DNA from: Clarkia xantiana subsp. parviflora
Lineage: Eukaryota > Streptophyta > Magnoliopsida > Myrtales > Onagraceae
Assembly: GCA_036873135.1 (NCBI GenBank)
Contig: JAPTYO010000012.1
Span: 8,564,090 to 8,628,089 of the forward strand
Direction: 5' to 3'
DNA: 64,000 nucleotides
In this document: one piece after another, positions 23,216 to 34,679 of the stretch
Position numbering within the stretch: the first letter of the stretch is position 1
Layout of the letters: each line of letters opens with the position of its first letter
The notes under the pieces: model-generated
Databases searched by the model: none
Told to the model about the DNA's origin: nothing
What the model saw: only the letters and a program-made list of their open reading frames with translations
Position numbers and translations under genes: made by a program

Positions 23216-25138
23216 TCACTCTTTGGAAGATGTTAACCACTTCAATAGGTGACACAGCTTCGGATCCATAGACCATGCTAAAAGAGTTTCGCCAGTAGCT
23301 CTTTTGGGTTTGGTTCTGAGGGCCCAGAGTACATTGTATAACTCTTCAACCCAATTTCCCTTTAGAGAGGCCACTCTCTTCTTTAACCCATTGAGGATCG
23401 TTTTGTTGGCTGCCTCAACTTGTCCATTTGTCTGTGCGTGGTGGACATAACCGAAACGATGATTTATGAGCATCTCTTCACAGAAGTCGGCTAGTTCGTC
23501 ACTGGCAAACCGGGGACCATTATCGATAATAAGGATTTTTGGCACCCCATATCGACATATGATTTGTTCTCGTATGAACTTGATCATCTGGAAAGTAGTT
23601 GTTGATGCCAGTGCTTTTGCTTCTATCCATTTGGAAAAATAATCGATGGCGACCACGATGTGCGTCCTTTGACCTGTGGATTTAGGCAAGGGTCCGATGA
23701 GATCGATGCCCCATTGCGCGATAGGCCAAGAGCTCATCATTGGCGTCAGCTCCGCTGGTGGCCTTGTTATTCTGGGGGCGTAAACTTGACAGGTCGGGCA
23801 TGCTTGTACAAGTGTTATCGCCTCTTTATGCATAGTTGGCCAGTATAACCCTTGTCGTAGAGCTTTCATGACCAATGTTTTGGCTCCCTCATGACATCCA
23901 GAGTCGCCTTTTTGCAGATATTCCATTATCTTTTCCGTTTGAGGAGCAGTTATACATCGGAGATAAGGGTTGGCATACCCTCTTTTGTAGAGGTACTCAT
24001 CCAAGATTACGAATCGTCCTGCGATCCTCTGGATTTTGGTTGCCTCCAGTGAGTCCTCTGGGAGATTTCCCTTTTCCAGAAAGTTTTGGATGGGGATAAT
24101 CCATGAGTCGAGGGCTTGAATGTTGAGAACTTCAGCCCTTGCCTCTATGGCGGAGTATAAGGACTTCTTGATGAAGTGTACCGGCGTTGGTGGGGAATTT
24201 CTAAAAGAAAATTTACTAAGGGCTTCTGCCTGATTGCTTTCTCGAGGGATAGCCTCTATCTGGAAATGAGGCATGTCCCGCACGAGTCGCTCTACCTCCT
24301 CTGCGTATTTCTTCATATTTTCTCCTTTATCGACGTAAGTTCCATTTGTCTGGTTGACAATTAACTCAGAATCACATTGTACTTTTAAATTGGTGATCGT
24401 CATGCCTTTTGCTATACGAAGGCCTGTTAACAGAGCCTCATATTCGGATTCATTATTGGTGGCTCGAAAGGTCATGGCCAACGCATACCGGAGTGGCTCT
24501 CTACCTGTCGGCGTTAATACTAACCCTGCCCCACATCCTGAGGAGGAGGATGAACTGTCGGTATACAACAACCATGGCATATTGTCATTGGCGGTGTTTT
24601 CCGGGGTTTCTCTCACATGTTCTTCTTGTGGGAGGATGACGGGCTTTGCATTTGGTGTCGCCGTATTTTCCGCTATAAAGTCGGCCAACGTTTGGCCCTT
24701 GATGGCCTTTCGTGGCTCGAAATGGAAATGAAATTCACTTAACTCCACCGCCCATTTAACCATTCCTCCTGAAATGTCGGGCTTTTGCAACAGTTGTTTC
24801 AGAGGTTGATTGGTAAGTACCGTGATTTCATGGGCGTGAGAATAAGGTCGTAAATTTCTCGCCGCTATTAGTAGAGCATATAGATACTTCTCAATCTCCA
24901 TGTAGTTGGCTTCACCGACACCAAAAAGCTTGCTAACATAGTAGACCGGAATTTGGATGTTGCAGGTTTCTTTGATGAGTACTGAGCTCACCGCCGCCAA
25001 GCTCACACTTAGGTAGAGGAACAAGTGATCCTCAGGAAGTGGTTTTGCCAAGGCGGGAAGCGAGTGGAGATGCTTTTTTAGCTGTTGGAAAGCTTCTTCA
25101 CATTCATGCGTCCACTCGAACTTCTTATTTGCTCTCAA
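23216..25138 (-). pseudogene. Tat-lineage gypsy pol: RNase H, second RNase H, integrase
   Basis: An open 640-codon frame. Residues 1-35 are the RT/RNase H connection (KFEWTHECEEAFQQLKKHL). About 40-155 is the degenerate first RNase H-like domain. About 188-310 is a second, archaeal-type RNase H (LLYTDSSSS..GAGLVL with D194, SEYEAL with E232, QCDSEL with D256). The last acidic residue, normally D in the ADALS motif, is E305 (QAEALSKF). Integrase follows: a zinc region (GCHEGAK, CPTC at 447-450, first histidine not obvious) and core D479, D539, E575. Dual RNase H is the hallmark of the Tat clade (Ogre, Retand and relatives). Such enzymes could supply reverse transcription and integration to the gag-only families nearby. 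The frame is broken from the RT fragment and from the integrase C-terminus, so this copy is inactive. Confidence 0.9.
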
Positions 25139-25490
25139 GATTTTGAAGAAAGGAAGGGATTTATCTCCTGATGTTGCTAGGAATCTTCCCAGGGAGGCTA
25201 AGCTTCCATTGAGACTTTATACCTTTTTATGTCACGTAGGCGAGGACATTTCTTCTATGGCGGTGACTTTTCTAGGTTAGCTTCAATCCCTCTCTGGCTA
25301 ACCATGACTCTTAGAAATTTTCCGAATTGCACACTAAAAGCACACTTGGTCGGATTCAATCTTACTTGATGGCGTCGCATGCATGCAAACGCTTCTTCAA
25401 GGTCTTGGAAATGGTCTTGACCCCTCTTTGTTTTGACCAACATGTCATCGACATAGGCCTCCATGTTTCTTCCGAGCACCTTGAGGTTGC
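25139..25490 (-). pseudogene. Gypsy reverse transcriptase, C-terminal fragment
   Basis: Contains the catalytic box AYVDDMLVKT and then LEEAFACMRRHQVRLNPTKCAF and GKFLRVMVSQRGIEAN, typical of the gypsy RT palm and thumb. One frameshift separates it from the pol frame below 25138. Everything N-terminal to YVDD (fingers, first catalytic Asp) is missing: at about 25490 the sequence changes abruptly into a gag N-terminus of another family. Confidence 0.85.
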
Positions 25491-25728
25491 TGGTTTTCAC
25501 CTGGCATTCCGAAGGGTTGTTCCTCCACTGTGTGTTCTCTGCGTTCAAACCCTGGTGGTGGTTTGTTGGTTTGGGTGGTATGCTCCGGTTGTGTGTTTAG
25601 AGTTGGCACAGAGGAGGTTGTGGATACGGCTTCGGGGATGTAGGAAGGACCTGCCTGACTCCTTCTCGTCTTAGACCTTCTTCTCTTGTCATTTCCGGGT
25701 TATCGGCAGGTGGAGGGTTGCTCGTCAT
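25491..25728 (-). pseudogene. Gag N-terminus of element E joined to RT fragment
   Basis: From an ATG at 25728 the minus strand encodes gag N-terminal motifs, after a frameshift: SQAGPSYIPEAVSTTSSVP, then HTVEEQPFGMPGENQQ. These align with gag of element A (SQPGPSHMPDAESTASS, QEIPSGMPAEATQQ). It ends at the fusion with RT near 25490. Confidence 0.7.
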
Positions 25729-25783
25729 CGTTTTCGGTAGTATATGACTTGTTATGTTCGTATTCCTACAGACGACGCCAAAA

Positions 25784-26374
25784 TGTTGGGATCCAGACTA
25801 GACGGAGTGTCGGGTCCTGTTATAGATGTACGGATGCGCCCCAGGTCGTTGGTATGTCGGGTCTTCGCACGTGTCCGAAAGTGCGCGTCTCCGGATACTT
25901 GCAAGGAGGGTAATATCGCACACCACTTATGGGGGGTGGAGTGCGATGAAACCTCTCCGAAGCTCAAATTAGAAATCTTAGAGAGACGTCAGAGCTTCCT
26001 TGTCAACTTAATTATGAAATGGGTGACCAAGGCTCCTATTTATAGGGATCCTTGGACTCTAACCCGGTTTTGAATGGTCTAACGCCAGTTTAATGTAAAA
26101 TATGAACCGGGCGTGGACGAGCGTAAAGTCGACGTCGGGAAGCCCTACACGTGTTGTGTCTATATATATAAGGGTTTGCGCGTCTTCGCGGGGAGCAATC
26201 CGGAGGTCCGGATTGTGGTGACAATCCGTATAGGTTTTTCATCCGGGACACGCGCGTACGTGTCCTGAACCGTTTTAAACTTGCGGGTGAATATTTCCGA
26301 ACCGTTGGTGGATTTGACGTGTAAACGAAGTCCGAATAGTATAAAATGAACCCGAATCGGACGTATACCCATCA
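25784..26374 (-). repeat. 5' LTR (family E)
   Basis: Minus strand starts TGATGGGTATACGTCC and ends GATCCCAACA, followed by TTTTGGCGTCGTCTG as primer-binding region. TATA box complement at 26037-26044 and GGATTG palindromes at about 26195-26260. The right flank CATCC does not match the left flank GTGAC of the paired 3' LTR at 21474. Confidence 0.8.
25915..25947 (-). promoter_or_regulatory. Conserved C-loop hairpin (E LTR)
   Basis: ATCGCAC pairs with GTGCGAT and an inner CCAC pairs with GTGG. The loop is C-rich on the transcribed strand. Preceded by CTTCGGAGAGG and followed by ATTACCC. Confidence 0.75.
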
Positions 26375-26751
26375 CATCCCATGTGGTATTGTTTGCTTGC
26401 ACGACGTGTTTGGTTTGCATCATATTTTTTCATTACAGTCGTGATTGGAGGTATAACGATAATCTTTGATTGATTGTACTTAAGAGGACCATTTCAGGAC
26501 ACCACAATAACCATAGCAGGACCGTCATATTTTGAAGTGTCTTATTTTGTGGCATATTTAGCTCAAACATAACAGTGATATTTTTCGAGCTAAAAAACTC
26601 AATGGTTTTTTCTCTTTAATATCTATTGTAATTTTAACAATATGGCTTGTCAATGTGTTGATTCCAAATCTACCTAGACGTGCCTTAGAACTCCGCAACA
26701 TCCATCCCTTCATGTGTCTTAGTATTGCTTAATATCTAGAACATGTAGTAA
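26375..26751 (-). other. Unassigned sequence between LTR E and copia relic
   Basis: AT-rich sequence without recognisable motifs. It may be the 3' part of the copia relic, but nothing in it proves this. Confidence 0.35.
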
Positions 26752-27255
26752 CTATTTCCATGAGATCACGTTTTTCCCTAGATAGATCAAATATGCCGTT
26801 GTAGAGGTCCTATCATCCACATTGACCGTCCAATCGAAATCAGAATATACTTGAAGATGCAAAGGTGAAAAAGCATGGAAGAAAATACATTGATGGATCG
26901 TGCCCTTGAGATAGCGGAGAAGACGTTTGACAGTCGCCCAATGAAATTTGGATGGTCGTTGCATGAACTGGAAGAGCTTATTCACGGGGAAGCAGATGTC
27001 GGGCCGTGTGAACTATAAGTATTGGAGTGCGTCGATCACACTATGATAAGCGGTCACATCAGTTGGTGTTGAACCATCATCAAGGGTAAGTGGCGGTTTG
27101 GTGGCCATGGGAGTGACGACTTCTTTAGCTCCTTCCATGCCGACTTGTTCGAGAAGGACCGAATGTACTTGTTGAGACACGAACAATCCATTGGTCGTTT
27201 GTAAAACCTCAACACCAAAAAAGTAATGCAGCGGATCGAGATCCTTAATAGTATG
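26752..27255 (-). pseudogene. Ty1/copia RT-RNase H relic (part 1)
   Basis: Minus-strand frames read KDLDPLHYFFGVEV...GLFVSQQ, MEGAKEVVTPM, then YHSVIDALQYL (reverse transcriptase C-terminus). These continue into HWATVKRLLRYLKGT, YSDFDWTVNVDDRTSTTAYLIYLG and VISWK (copia RNase H, with D in SDFDW). A short gap shifts the frame near 26990. The 5' part is interrupted at 27255 by element A and resumes at 47162. Confidence 0.85.
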
Positions 27256-27909
27256 TGTTAGATATTTGTCCAATTCGGGTTTGTATTTACATTTCGGGCC
27301 TCGTAAAATATCCCAGAACACTTTTACAGGACACCTAAGTCTAAAAACGGTTCGGGATACGCGTAATTCCAGGGCCGAAGGACTTCCGGATTGCCCTAAG
27401 GCGATCTGGAGGTCCGGATTACCGTCTTACCTCATGCGCTCACCCCGATTAAATTGCCAAGTACAGGAAGTCGGTGCATACATAGTCCGCCTTGATGATG
27501 GTATACGTCTTCCTTACATACCGACATCAGGTAATCCCAAACTGGGCATGATCCTTAGGTTCCCTATAAATAGGGGGCCTAGGTCTCCCATTTGGGATAA
27601 TTCCCTCACTTTTGGACTTGAAATGCTATGACTTCTCTCTAAGACTTTCTCTCTCTAAAAAGTGCTAACTTGAGCGTCGGAGTGGGCCCAACCAGCATCC
27701 CCCCCCCCCCACGCTGGTTACTGCCCTTCGTGCAGGACCCGAAGATCAAGAGTCCAAGGTTGAGGATCGAAGTCCAGCTCGGTGATTGTGTATTAAGGAT
27801 TGCGGCGTTCCCGTCCTTATACATATATCTCGAGCCCGATCGTGAACGAAGAAGCCCGTTCGTGAAAGGAAAAACCCGAAGCAGCCCAAGTGGTGAAACG
27901 AACCCAACA
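27256..27909 (+). repeat. 5' LTR of element A
   Basis: TATA box TATAAAT at 27565-27571. It has a single CCGGATT palindrome cluster and is 79 bp shorter than the 3' LTR, mainly because palindromic units are missing near 27420. Confidence 0.92.
27690..27719 (+). promoter_or_regulatory. Conserved C-loop hairpin (A 5' LTR)
   Basis: AACCAGC and GCTGGTT form the stem around an all-C loop of about 14 bases. Preceded by GCGTCGGAGTGGG and followed by ACTGCCC. Confidence 0.8.
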
Positions 27910-27956
27910 TTTGGCGCCGTCTGAAGTGATTCGAACAAAAAGCCGTGCTGCAAGCC

Positions 27957-28577
27957 ATGACAGGAAGACGACCAAAGAAAACGGGTGTAAGCAGGATGAA
28001 ACCAACGAGAAGTCAACCAGGACCTTCTCACATGCCGGACGCAGAATCCACAGCTTCGTCCATTCCGTCCGCAAACGCCCCTCCTACACAGTTCATGCCA
28101 GAGGATCAGAACAACGTGCCTCCGCAAGAGAAAGGAGCAAGGGTGGATCAAGAAATTCCATCAGGAATGCCAGCTGAGGCAACACAGCAGCAGCCAGGCA
28201 ATGCAGCCAACATGCCTACAGTCACACCGGTAATGATGGCGGCATTGGAAGAACTTCTGGCTCTCAGGGAGATCTTAAAGAATCAAGGGTATGCTGCGCC
28301 TTCACCACCCCCGCGTGATAATGAACAGGCTACTCTAGCCAGAGAAGCGTCATATGATGCCAACCAGCAAAAATCGCAACACCCAGGTGGGGTAGGAGAT
28401 TCTGAAGATGCCTATCAACAGACCAGGCGGGAGTCAGCACGTTCAGGCACTCCAAGCGTTGGCATGAAGCAACAAGGAGTAAAGTGGAAACAGCCTCCTG
28501 TGAGCAGTTCACAATGCCCACACAAGGAGGATAGCTCTAAAACAACAAGCCAGGCCGACACAGGCAACGAAGGGTGA
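27957..28577 (+). pseudogene. Gag N-terminal region of element A
   Basis: Starts MTGRRPKKTG 48 bases after the LTR. It is Pro/Ser/Gln-rich and low in structure (GPSHMPDAESTASS, EIPSGMPAEATQQQ), then has the helix TPVMMAALEELLALREILKNQGYA. It stops at GNEG but similar gag sequence (DIPITGLTAKTLEEMIE) continues immediately after the stop, so this is one gag interrupted by a stop and then a frameshift before 28807. Confidence 0.8.
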
Positions 28578-28806
28578 AGGAAACCCGCACAAGAAAACGA
28601 CATTCCAATCACGGGACTCACTGCTAAGACCTTAGAAGAGATGATTGAGAGGAAAATGAAGCAATCAAAGATGAAAGGAATGCATGCCCTGGAATAAAAT
28701 GCGTCTCACCCATTCTCAGATGAATTAGTGCACAGTCACATTTCCAGATGCCCTCTACAGAATTGGCGGTGAAAAATATAGAGGGAAAGGAGATGCAATC
28801 GAGCAT

Positions 28807-31035
28807 GTGCAGCAACATGAAGCGTCTCTACTAGGTCGAACGGACAACCCGCATCACGTTGCCATGACATTTGCTAACACTCTCGTCGGAACTGCCGCAC
28901 ATTGGTTCTTCTCGCTACCATGCGGAAGCGTCACATCATGGGCATATCTAAAGGCAAAATTCATTCAAAGATACATGGAGGAGCGCACACTACTTAAAGG
29001 GCCGAACGCGTTGAATGAGGTGACACAGCAGAACGACGAGTCTTTAGCAGATTATTACACCCGCTTCAATCAAAATATCTCAGACATTCATGGAAACATC
29101 ACTGAGGGAGAAATCGTGCGCGCCTTCATTGCAAATTTAGGCCGAAGAGGACATGCCCTGGCTTAAGAGATGGCAAGGCGCCCAGCTGAGACGCTTGAAG
29201 AATTAGCAGAGAGAGTAAAAGAATTTGTGGATCTAGACCGATTCAGAGAACAACATAAGGCGAAAGTTAGTGCAGCTCGCGCTAAGGAGAAGCAAGCAAA
29301 ATCCCAGCAAGGCCCGCAGCAAGCAAGACAATTCCAGCCCCACAAGAGGCCATATCAGCCCGAGTTCCAAAAACCAAAATAAGTGAACCTGGCAGAGTGC
29401 GTTCCTTTGAATGCACCACTTTCCATAATCCTGAAGAAGATGAAGGAGGATAATATGTGGAGGGAGCCAGCGAACTTCCGAAAGGGGCCACTGGGAAAGC
29501 AGGAAGATAAATGGTGTGAAAACCATGAAGTCTACGACCATGAAACAAACAGCTGCGTCAACTTACGATTTCGCATAAACAACTTCATCCTTAAAGGGGA
29601 GCTCAAGCAATATGTCGACCAAGGCGACAAATGACAAAAGAAGAACCATGCAGAGCAACCCGGAAAGGGAAACAAGGGAAAGGAGAAAGTCAATGAAAAC
29701 CCATCGCCGCCAAAGCGTGGTGTCATCAACGTAATCCATGGTGGCCCAGCAGCAGGAGGTAGCGTTTCTAACGCCCGAGATGTCTATGCCTCACAGCTGC
29801 AAGTTCTGCCAAAGTATGGGAAGAGGCAAAAACCGGAGAAGGAAGATATAATCATCCCGTTCTCAAACGCCGACAAGAAACACATAGTGTATCCCCATGA
29901 TGATGCTTTGGTCATAACAATGGACATCAATGGTTTTGACGTGCAAAGGATTCTGGTAGATGGTGGGAGTGCTGCGGATCTACTGCATATAGAGGTTCTT
30001 AAAAAGATGGGAAAAAAGGAAGCTGATCTCTCGCCGAGCACGTTTCCGTTGGTCAGTTTCGCAGGAGCGACAACCTATCCATTGGGCATGATTACACTTC
30101 CAGTTATCCTTGGAGACGGGTGGAAGGCATTGCATATAGATGTCACATTTGTGGTAGTAGATAACCTGGGGGCATATAACGGCATCCTGGGGAGAACAAC
30201 GATCAACCCACATGACATTGTGCCATCTACAGCTCATCAGAAAATGAAGTTCGTAACTCCGCACGGAATTGGAGAACTACTAGGTGATTAGACTTCCGCA
30301 CGAAAGTGCTATGTTAATGCCCTATGGAAAATGAAACAGGTGTCAATCGCCATGATAGGATTTGGTGCAAAGAGAAAGCTGTTCGCCTCGAACGACGATG
30401 AAAAAAGAAAGAAGGAAAAGTTATCTCCAAGGTCCGAACTAGACAGGATTCTTTGTCCACCTAAGCGGAGTGTGCTTGATGTTAAGCAGGAAGAAGAAGA
30501 ATCCATCATTTCCTACTTCCAAAGGTTCGCTCAAAATGCAACTGCGCTGAGAGCAAGCAAGAAGGACGTCATCAATGCATTTTTCCTGAACATGAATGCA
30601 TCAACATTTTTGCTATTTGGAAGAGAATTTGGGTGGCGCACAACCAAGACAATGGCGTGCTTAAAAGACAAAATAGAGACTGCGATCTCTTGTGAGCGTG
30701 AATTGGGATGGGACACACCTCTCAACACAGGTGGGGAAGCTCAAACTTCAAGGAAACCAGAAGGCTCAGGCACGGATTATGCCAACATCTTCACGCCTTT
30801 GAACACAGATGTGGAGGAGATATACATCAAGCTTCTGGAAAACAAGCTTCCAAGACCAATTGAGCCCGAAACCGCCTTCTTAGGCAGGGATGTTGAAGAA
30901 TGGTTCCAATATCACCAAACTTGGGGGCATAGTACCAATGGTTGTTTAACCTTGAGGATGGAGATTGAAGAATTTATCGCGCATGGAGCTCTGGGAAGCT
31001 ATGTCGCGAACAACAAACTACCGAAATATATCTGA
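28807..31035 (+). pseudogene. Gag core, aspartic protease and second gag module (A)
   Basis: A single reading frame of about 742 codons with four in-frame stops (29164, 29380, 29632, 30289). In order: gag core (FANTLVGTAAHWFFSLP, YMEERTLLKGPNALNEVTQ, ADYYTRFNQNISDI); knuckle 1 (WCENHEVYDHETNSC, with D for the usual G); RGVINVIHGG linker; aspartic protease around VQRILVDGGSAADLL with flap-like LGAYNGILGRTTINP (DGGS active-site variant as in Tat elements). Then comes a second gag-like part: DVKQEEEESIISYFQRFAQNA, FTPLNTDVEEIYIKLLENKLP, knuckle 2 HQTWGHSTNGC and an EEFIAHGALGSYV helix. No RT follows before non-coding spacer begins at 31036. The same order is seen in element B2. Confidence 0.88.
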
Positions 31036-32220
31036 GGGAGATAGACTTTCCACTTTTAATCTATCTTTTTCAGTGCACCTTTAGTAATATAAGTGCAATT
31101 CATGCCTTTGTAATCAGTAGTATTTCGGAAGAAGCGGTCAATAGACGCCTTCCCACAAAGCCATTGTAAACGCGACAAGTATCTAATGATGTTCAATTTA
31201 CTTTCGTAGGTACATCTCTACATTATACATTATACTTTGGGTTAACATCAAGTAGAAAACAACGTGCATACTACTCATAATCATCACGCCATGCAACTTA
31301 TAATTGACGACATCAGCAAATGCATCTTCAACAAATTCAAAAGCAATATCATGCAATATTCCAAAAAATGACATGGTGCAATATCCTTCTCAAAAGGACA
31401 ATACCCATGATCACATCTATCAAAAGTAACATGTTGCGACATCTTTTCCAAGAGTGCAAACCTCATGTTTACTTCTAAAAAATGACATGTTGTGAAGTCC
31501 TTCGGGCAAATCCTCATGTTCATAAGCCATTCCCTGAATTAAAACAGGATGCGGCAAATGCAATGATGAGACTGATCACCCCAATGTGGCGGGAGTCCTC
31601 TTAATAGACGACAACCCCACATACTCAAAGTATGCACATTCTCTTAAGAGTTCATACACCATGAAGACCTAAGCCCGAAAAGGGATAGCTTCATGTTTTA
31701 CGCTTTTTAAAGAAAATCTTATACAAAACTCATCAAATTTACAAGTCGAGTCTTTTATAACGTTATCTTGCTCTTTAGCATTTAACGCATAAACAACAAA
31801 ATAAACAAGAAGAATCTTGTAACAACGTCGCCTTAGAGTGGAACTAAGAGACGGTATAAACTTAAGTCTTGCTTCGTCAAGATGACACTGCTACATGTGA
31901 AGTGCCAAGTGCCCGCGCCAAGTACATTACTACTTACAACACTACAAGTACCTAGCATACACATCTTGCCATGCCTTGGGTTTTAACCAAGAGGGGCACT
32001 CATACGGACATCATGTTCATCATCTAAGGATACCTATCCTATCTTCCAAGTCCGAAGCATACGGACAACATGGATACTCAAGGTATGAAATATTACTAAT
32101 AAGGTATCACATGATCTTTATTATTGAAAAACAGGTCCAAAGGATGAAGTTCCATACAAGGCAAAAACACAAATAAAGGTTTGGGCAAAAGCCTCAAAAC
32201 ATATCATCACCTCCAAAGGA
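31036..32220 (+). other. Non-coding spacer of A downstream of gag'
   Basis: No domain-bearing frame. Stretches such as 31820-31970 correspond in inverted orientation to 14700-14890 of A' and to parts of C near 55140-55210. Confidence 0.6.
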
Positions 32221-34551
32221 CTAAGACAACATGTCCAGAAAATCAACACCAAGTTCAACATCAGCATTGTCATAGCCAAAGGTCAAGGCAATAGAAGCCG
32301 CTTCAGCTGCCTTACGTTGCAAATCCGCAACATGGCCAACAGCAAAAGAAGAATAAGGACCCAACTTGTCGAACGGAAACCCGGGGCAATGCATGTACTC
32401 TGCCAATGTAATCTTTGGAAAACTCATCAACCAAGGGTACAAGATCCGCTTTAGCAGCAGCAAGGACAGAGGCAGAATAGGCAGGGGTACTAGGATACTC
32501 AGCCAATCCCTTCTCAACACCCGCTCTGTGTGCCTCGTCACGAACGGAAGCAAGTGCGGCATCATGAACACTGTTGTTCTCCGCAATTTGCTGCTTGATA
32601 GCAGCAATCTCGGCCTCAAGTTGCTCAGCATGGACACGGCGAGTAGAAATACGCGCATCAATATCAGCTACCTTGGAGTTCAAATTCTGCACTTCCTCTT
32701 CAGACTGTGCAAGCTCTCGGGAAACTGTACTACACTTCTTAATACCAACCTCCCTCTCACTTACAAGCTCCAACACGAAGGAAGACATGTTCATCATCCT
32801 TGAAATAGCCTAGGTGTAACAAACAAGGCAATCATGATCAACAACAACAACAACAAAGCATACGTGAATATCAGGAAGGCAAAGAGTTAAAGTAAAATCT
32901 ACCGGCGCAAATTCAACCAGGCCGCTCTCAACGTATGCCTATGCCTCCTCATCAGTAGACGGTTTGACGTCATGATCGCCGGGAGGAACACATCTTTGAA
33001 GCACACGCACACCAACTCCTGGAGTGCTAAGTTTGGAATCCTTTGGGAAATAAAGACTACCAACGTAGAAAGGTGACCGGTTTTCTCCGGAAACATCAAT
33101 CCCGTCAGAAAGGATCAAATCATCACGCTTAATACGTGTTAACATTACAATAAGAACAAAGTAAAACAAAAAAGACATTAGCAAAACATACTAAGTATAA
33201 GGAGTATGTCAAGTAGAACAATGCACACCTCTGCGGGAAGAGCGCTCCTCCTCGGGACGGTCCCTCGACCGGGGGGCAGAAGGCGCTATCGTGCGACTCT
33301 CAACTCTCTTCCCTTTATCGCAAGAAGGAGCTGGAACAGCCGCACTCGGTTTAGAACGCTTCGGGTCACTCGAGGGACACGCCCCTGCGGAAAATCTCTT
33401 GGGAGGAACACTAGTGGCAGGTACCGCAACAACCCGCTCAGTCACATGCACGGAGTTACCTAAAGGAACAAAGACAACGTGGATATAACAAAACTTGAAA
33501 AAAAAAAATCAGTAAGTCAAGCGAAAGATACAAGAAGACGCCTCACTTTTCGGTCCTTTGCCTCGATCATGTCCGGAGCCTTCAGGAATAGTGGGGGAAA
33601 CATTACGAGCACGACGCCCAACTGGCAGGTTGTCATGATCATTAGCCGTCTGGAAAGACGAGCTTTTTCCATCAAAACGACCTACATTGCAACATAGTAC
33701 ATGTTATAAAAGGTATCAACATACCAAATCTTCAGAAGGAAGTATAAGAATCCCGGCATCAATCAAATCCTGATCTGAAGCACGCAATAGACAACGATAA
33801 CGGCGCTCTTGTTGACATCGAAAAATGATCTTCACCGTCTCCCTATCATCCAAGGAAAGGTCAGAAAAAATAGGAGTCGGATCAGCCTTCTCCACGCTCT
33901 TAACATCCCAAATAGTCCCGACATCGCATACGAAGAAGTAGTGGTGTCGCCAATGAGAACCAGAACGATCAGCGGGGGCGGCTAGACGTTTTTTGTGATC
34001 CCACTCGGCATCCCCAAGACCAAGCTTCTCGAAACCCTTATCTCGCAAATTCGGCCAACGCATCTTCATCCCACATAACCCCGTGGCGTCTGGACACATC
34101 AGTTGATAGAAGCATCGGAAAAGAGTGGTAGAATAGTGCCAAGATTGCTTATGGAACAAAACTCGAAAACAGCTCCATAAACGAAGGCCAGCAAGAGATA
34201 GGCTCAAGGGTGATATCCGGTAATAGCGGCAAAGGTCCACCAAGTCAGGACAATAGGGAAAGCGCAGACCTTCCTTAATCTGCGAGGTATAAATTGCGGA
34301 TAGATCACTTGGAGGAATAGTAACTTGCCCTTTCTTGGAGTCCGGAAGCACGTCATAAGGAAGGATAGCCTCCAAAGCAGAATTAAGTCCACAACAAGTC
34401 GCGTCTCGAACATGTCTTCGTCAATATAATTGAAGAAGTAACTCACATCCCTCGACGTATCCTTAAGAGACTCAACTGTGTTGGTACCCGGCTCGTCACC
34501 AACATCTGGACATAATATCACTCGCGGAACGGGGATAGAAGACTTACTCAT
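32221..34551 (-). pseudogene. Antisense multi-exon gene inside element A
   Basis: Opposite to gag. Exon 1 (33725-34551) starts MSKSSIPVPRVILCPDVG. After a frameshift it encodes GLRFPYCPDLVDLCRYYRISPLSLSLAGLRLWSCF, resembling the N-terminal domain of the plant 'putative gypsy-type transposon' family (Pfam PF04195 type), and ends ILILPSEDL. A GT-AG intron of 75 bp (33650-33724) leads to an open exon (33547-33649), then an 87-bp intron (33460-33546). Next are HVTERVVAVP and a Pro/Ser-rich linker, the DVSGENRSPFYVGSLYFPKD segment (~32939-33150), another GTAGAT..ACCTAG intron (~32815-32900), a coiled coil (ELAQSEEEVQNLNSKVADI, ~32500-32800) and a C-terminus FPFDKLGPYSSFAVGHVADLQ in a shifted frame. 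An in-frame stop follows STDEEA. The function is unknown. Confidence 0.75.
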
Positions 34552-34679
34552 GATAACCACCGCAAGAAGACTAACTCTGAAAAGAAGATTGCGTAACTCG
34601 GAATCCTGAAAATTACAAGTAACAAGTTAATCAGTGTGTAAGGTCTATGTATGTACATGCATATCGACATGAATACTTG

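Noticed and set aside
27639..28151. Minus-strand 170-codon frame
   Set aside because: It lies antisense to the LTR end and gag N-terminus of element A, shows no domain, and crosses the LTR boundary.
33682..33724. A 43-nt GT-AG segment as the first intron of the antisense gene
   Set aside because: Too short for a normal plant intron; the downstream AG giving 75 bp is conserved in both A and A' and leaves the next exon open in both.
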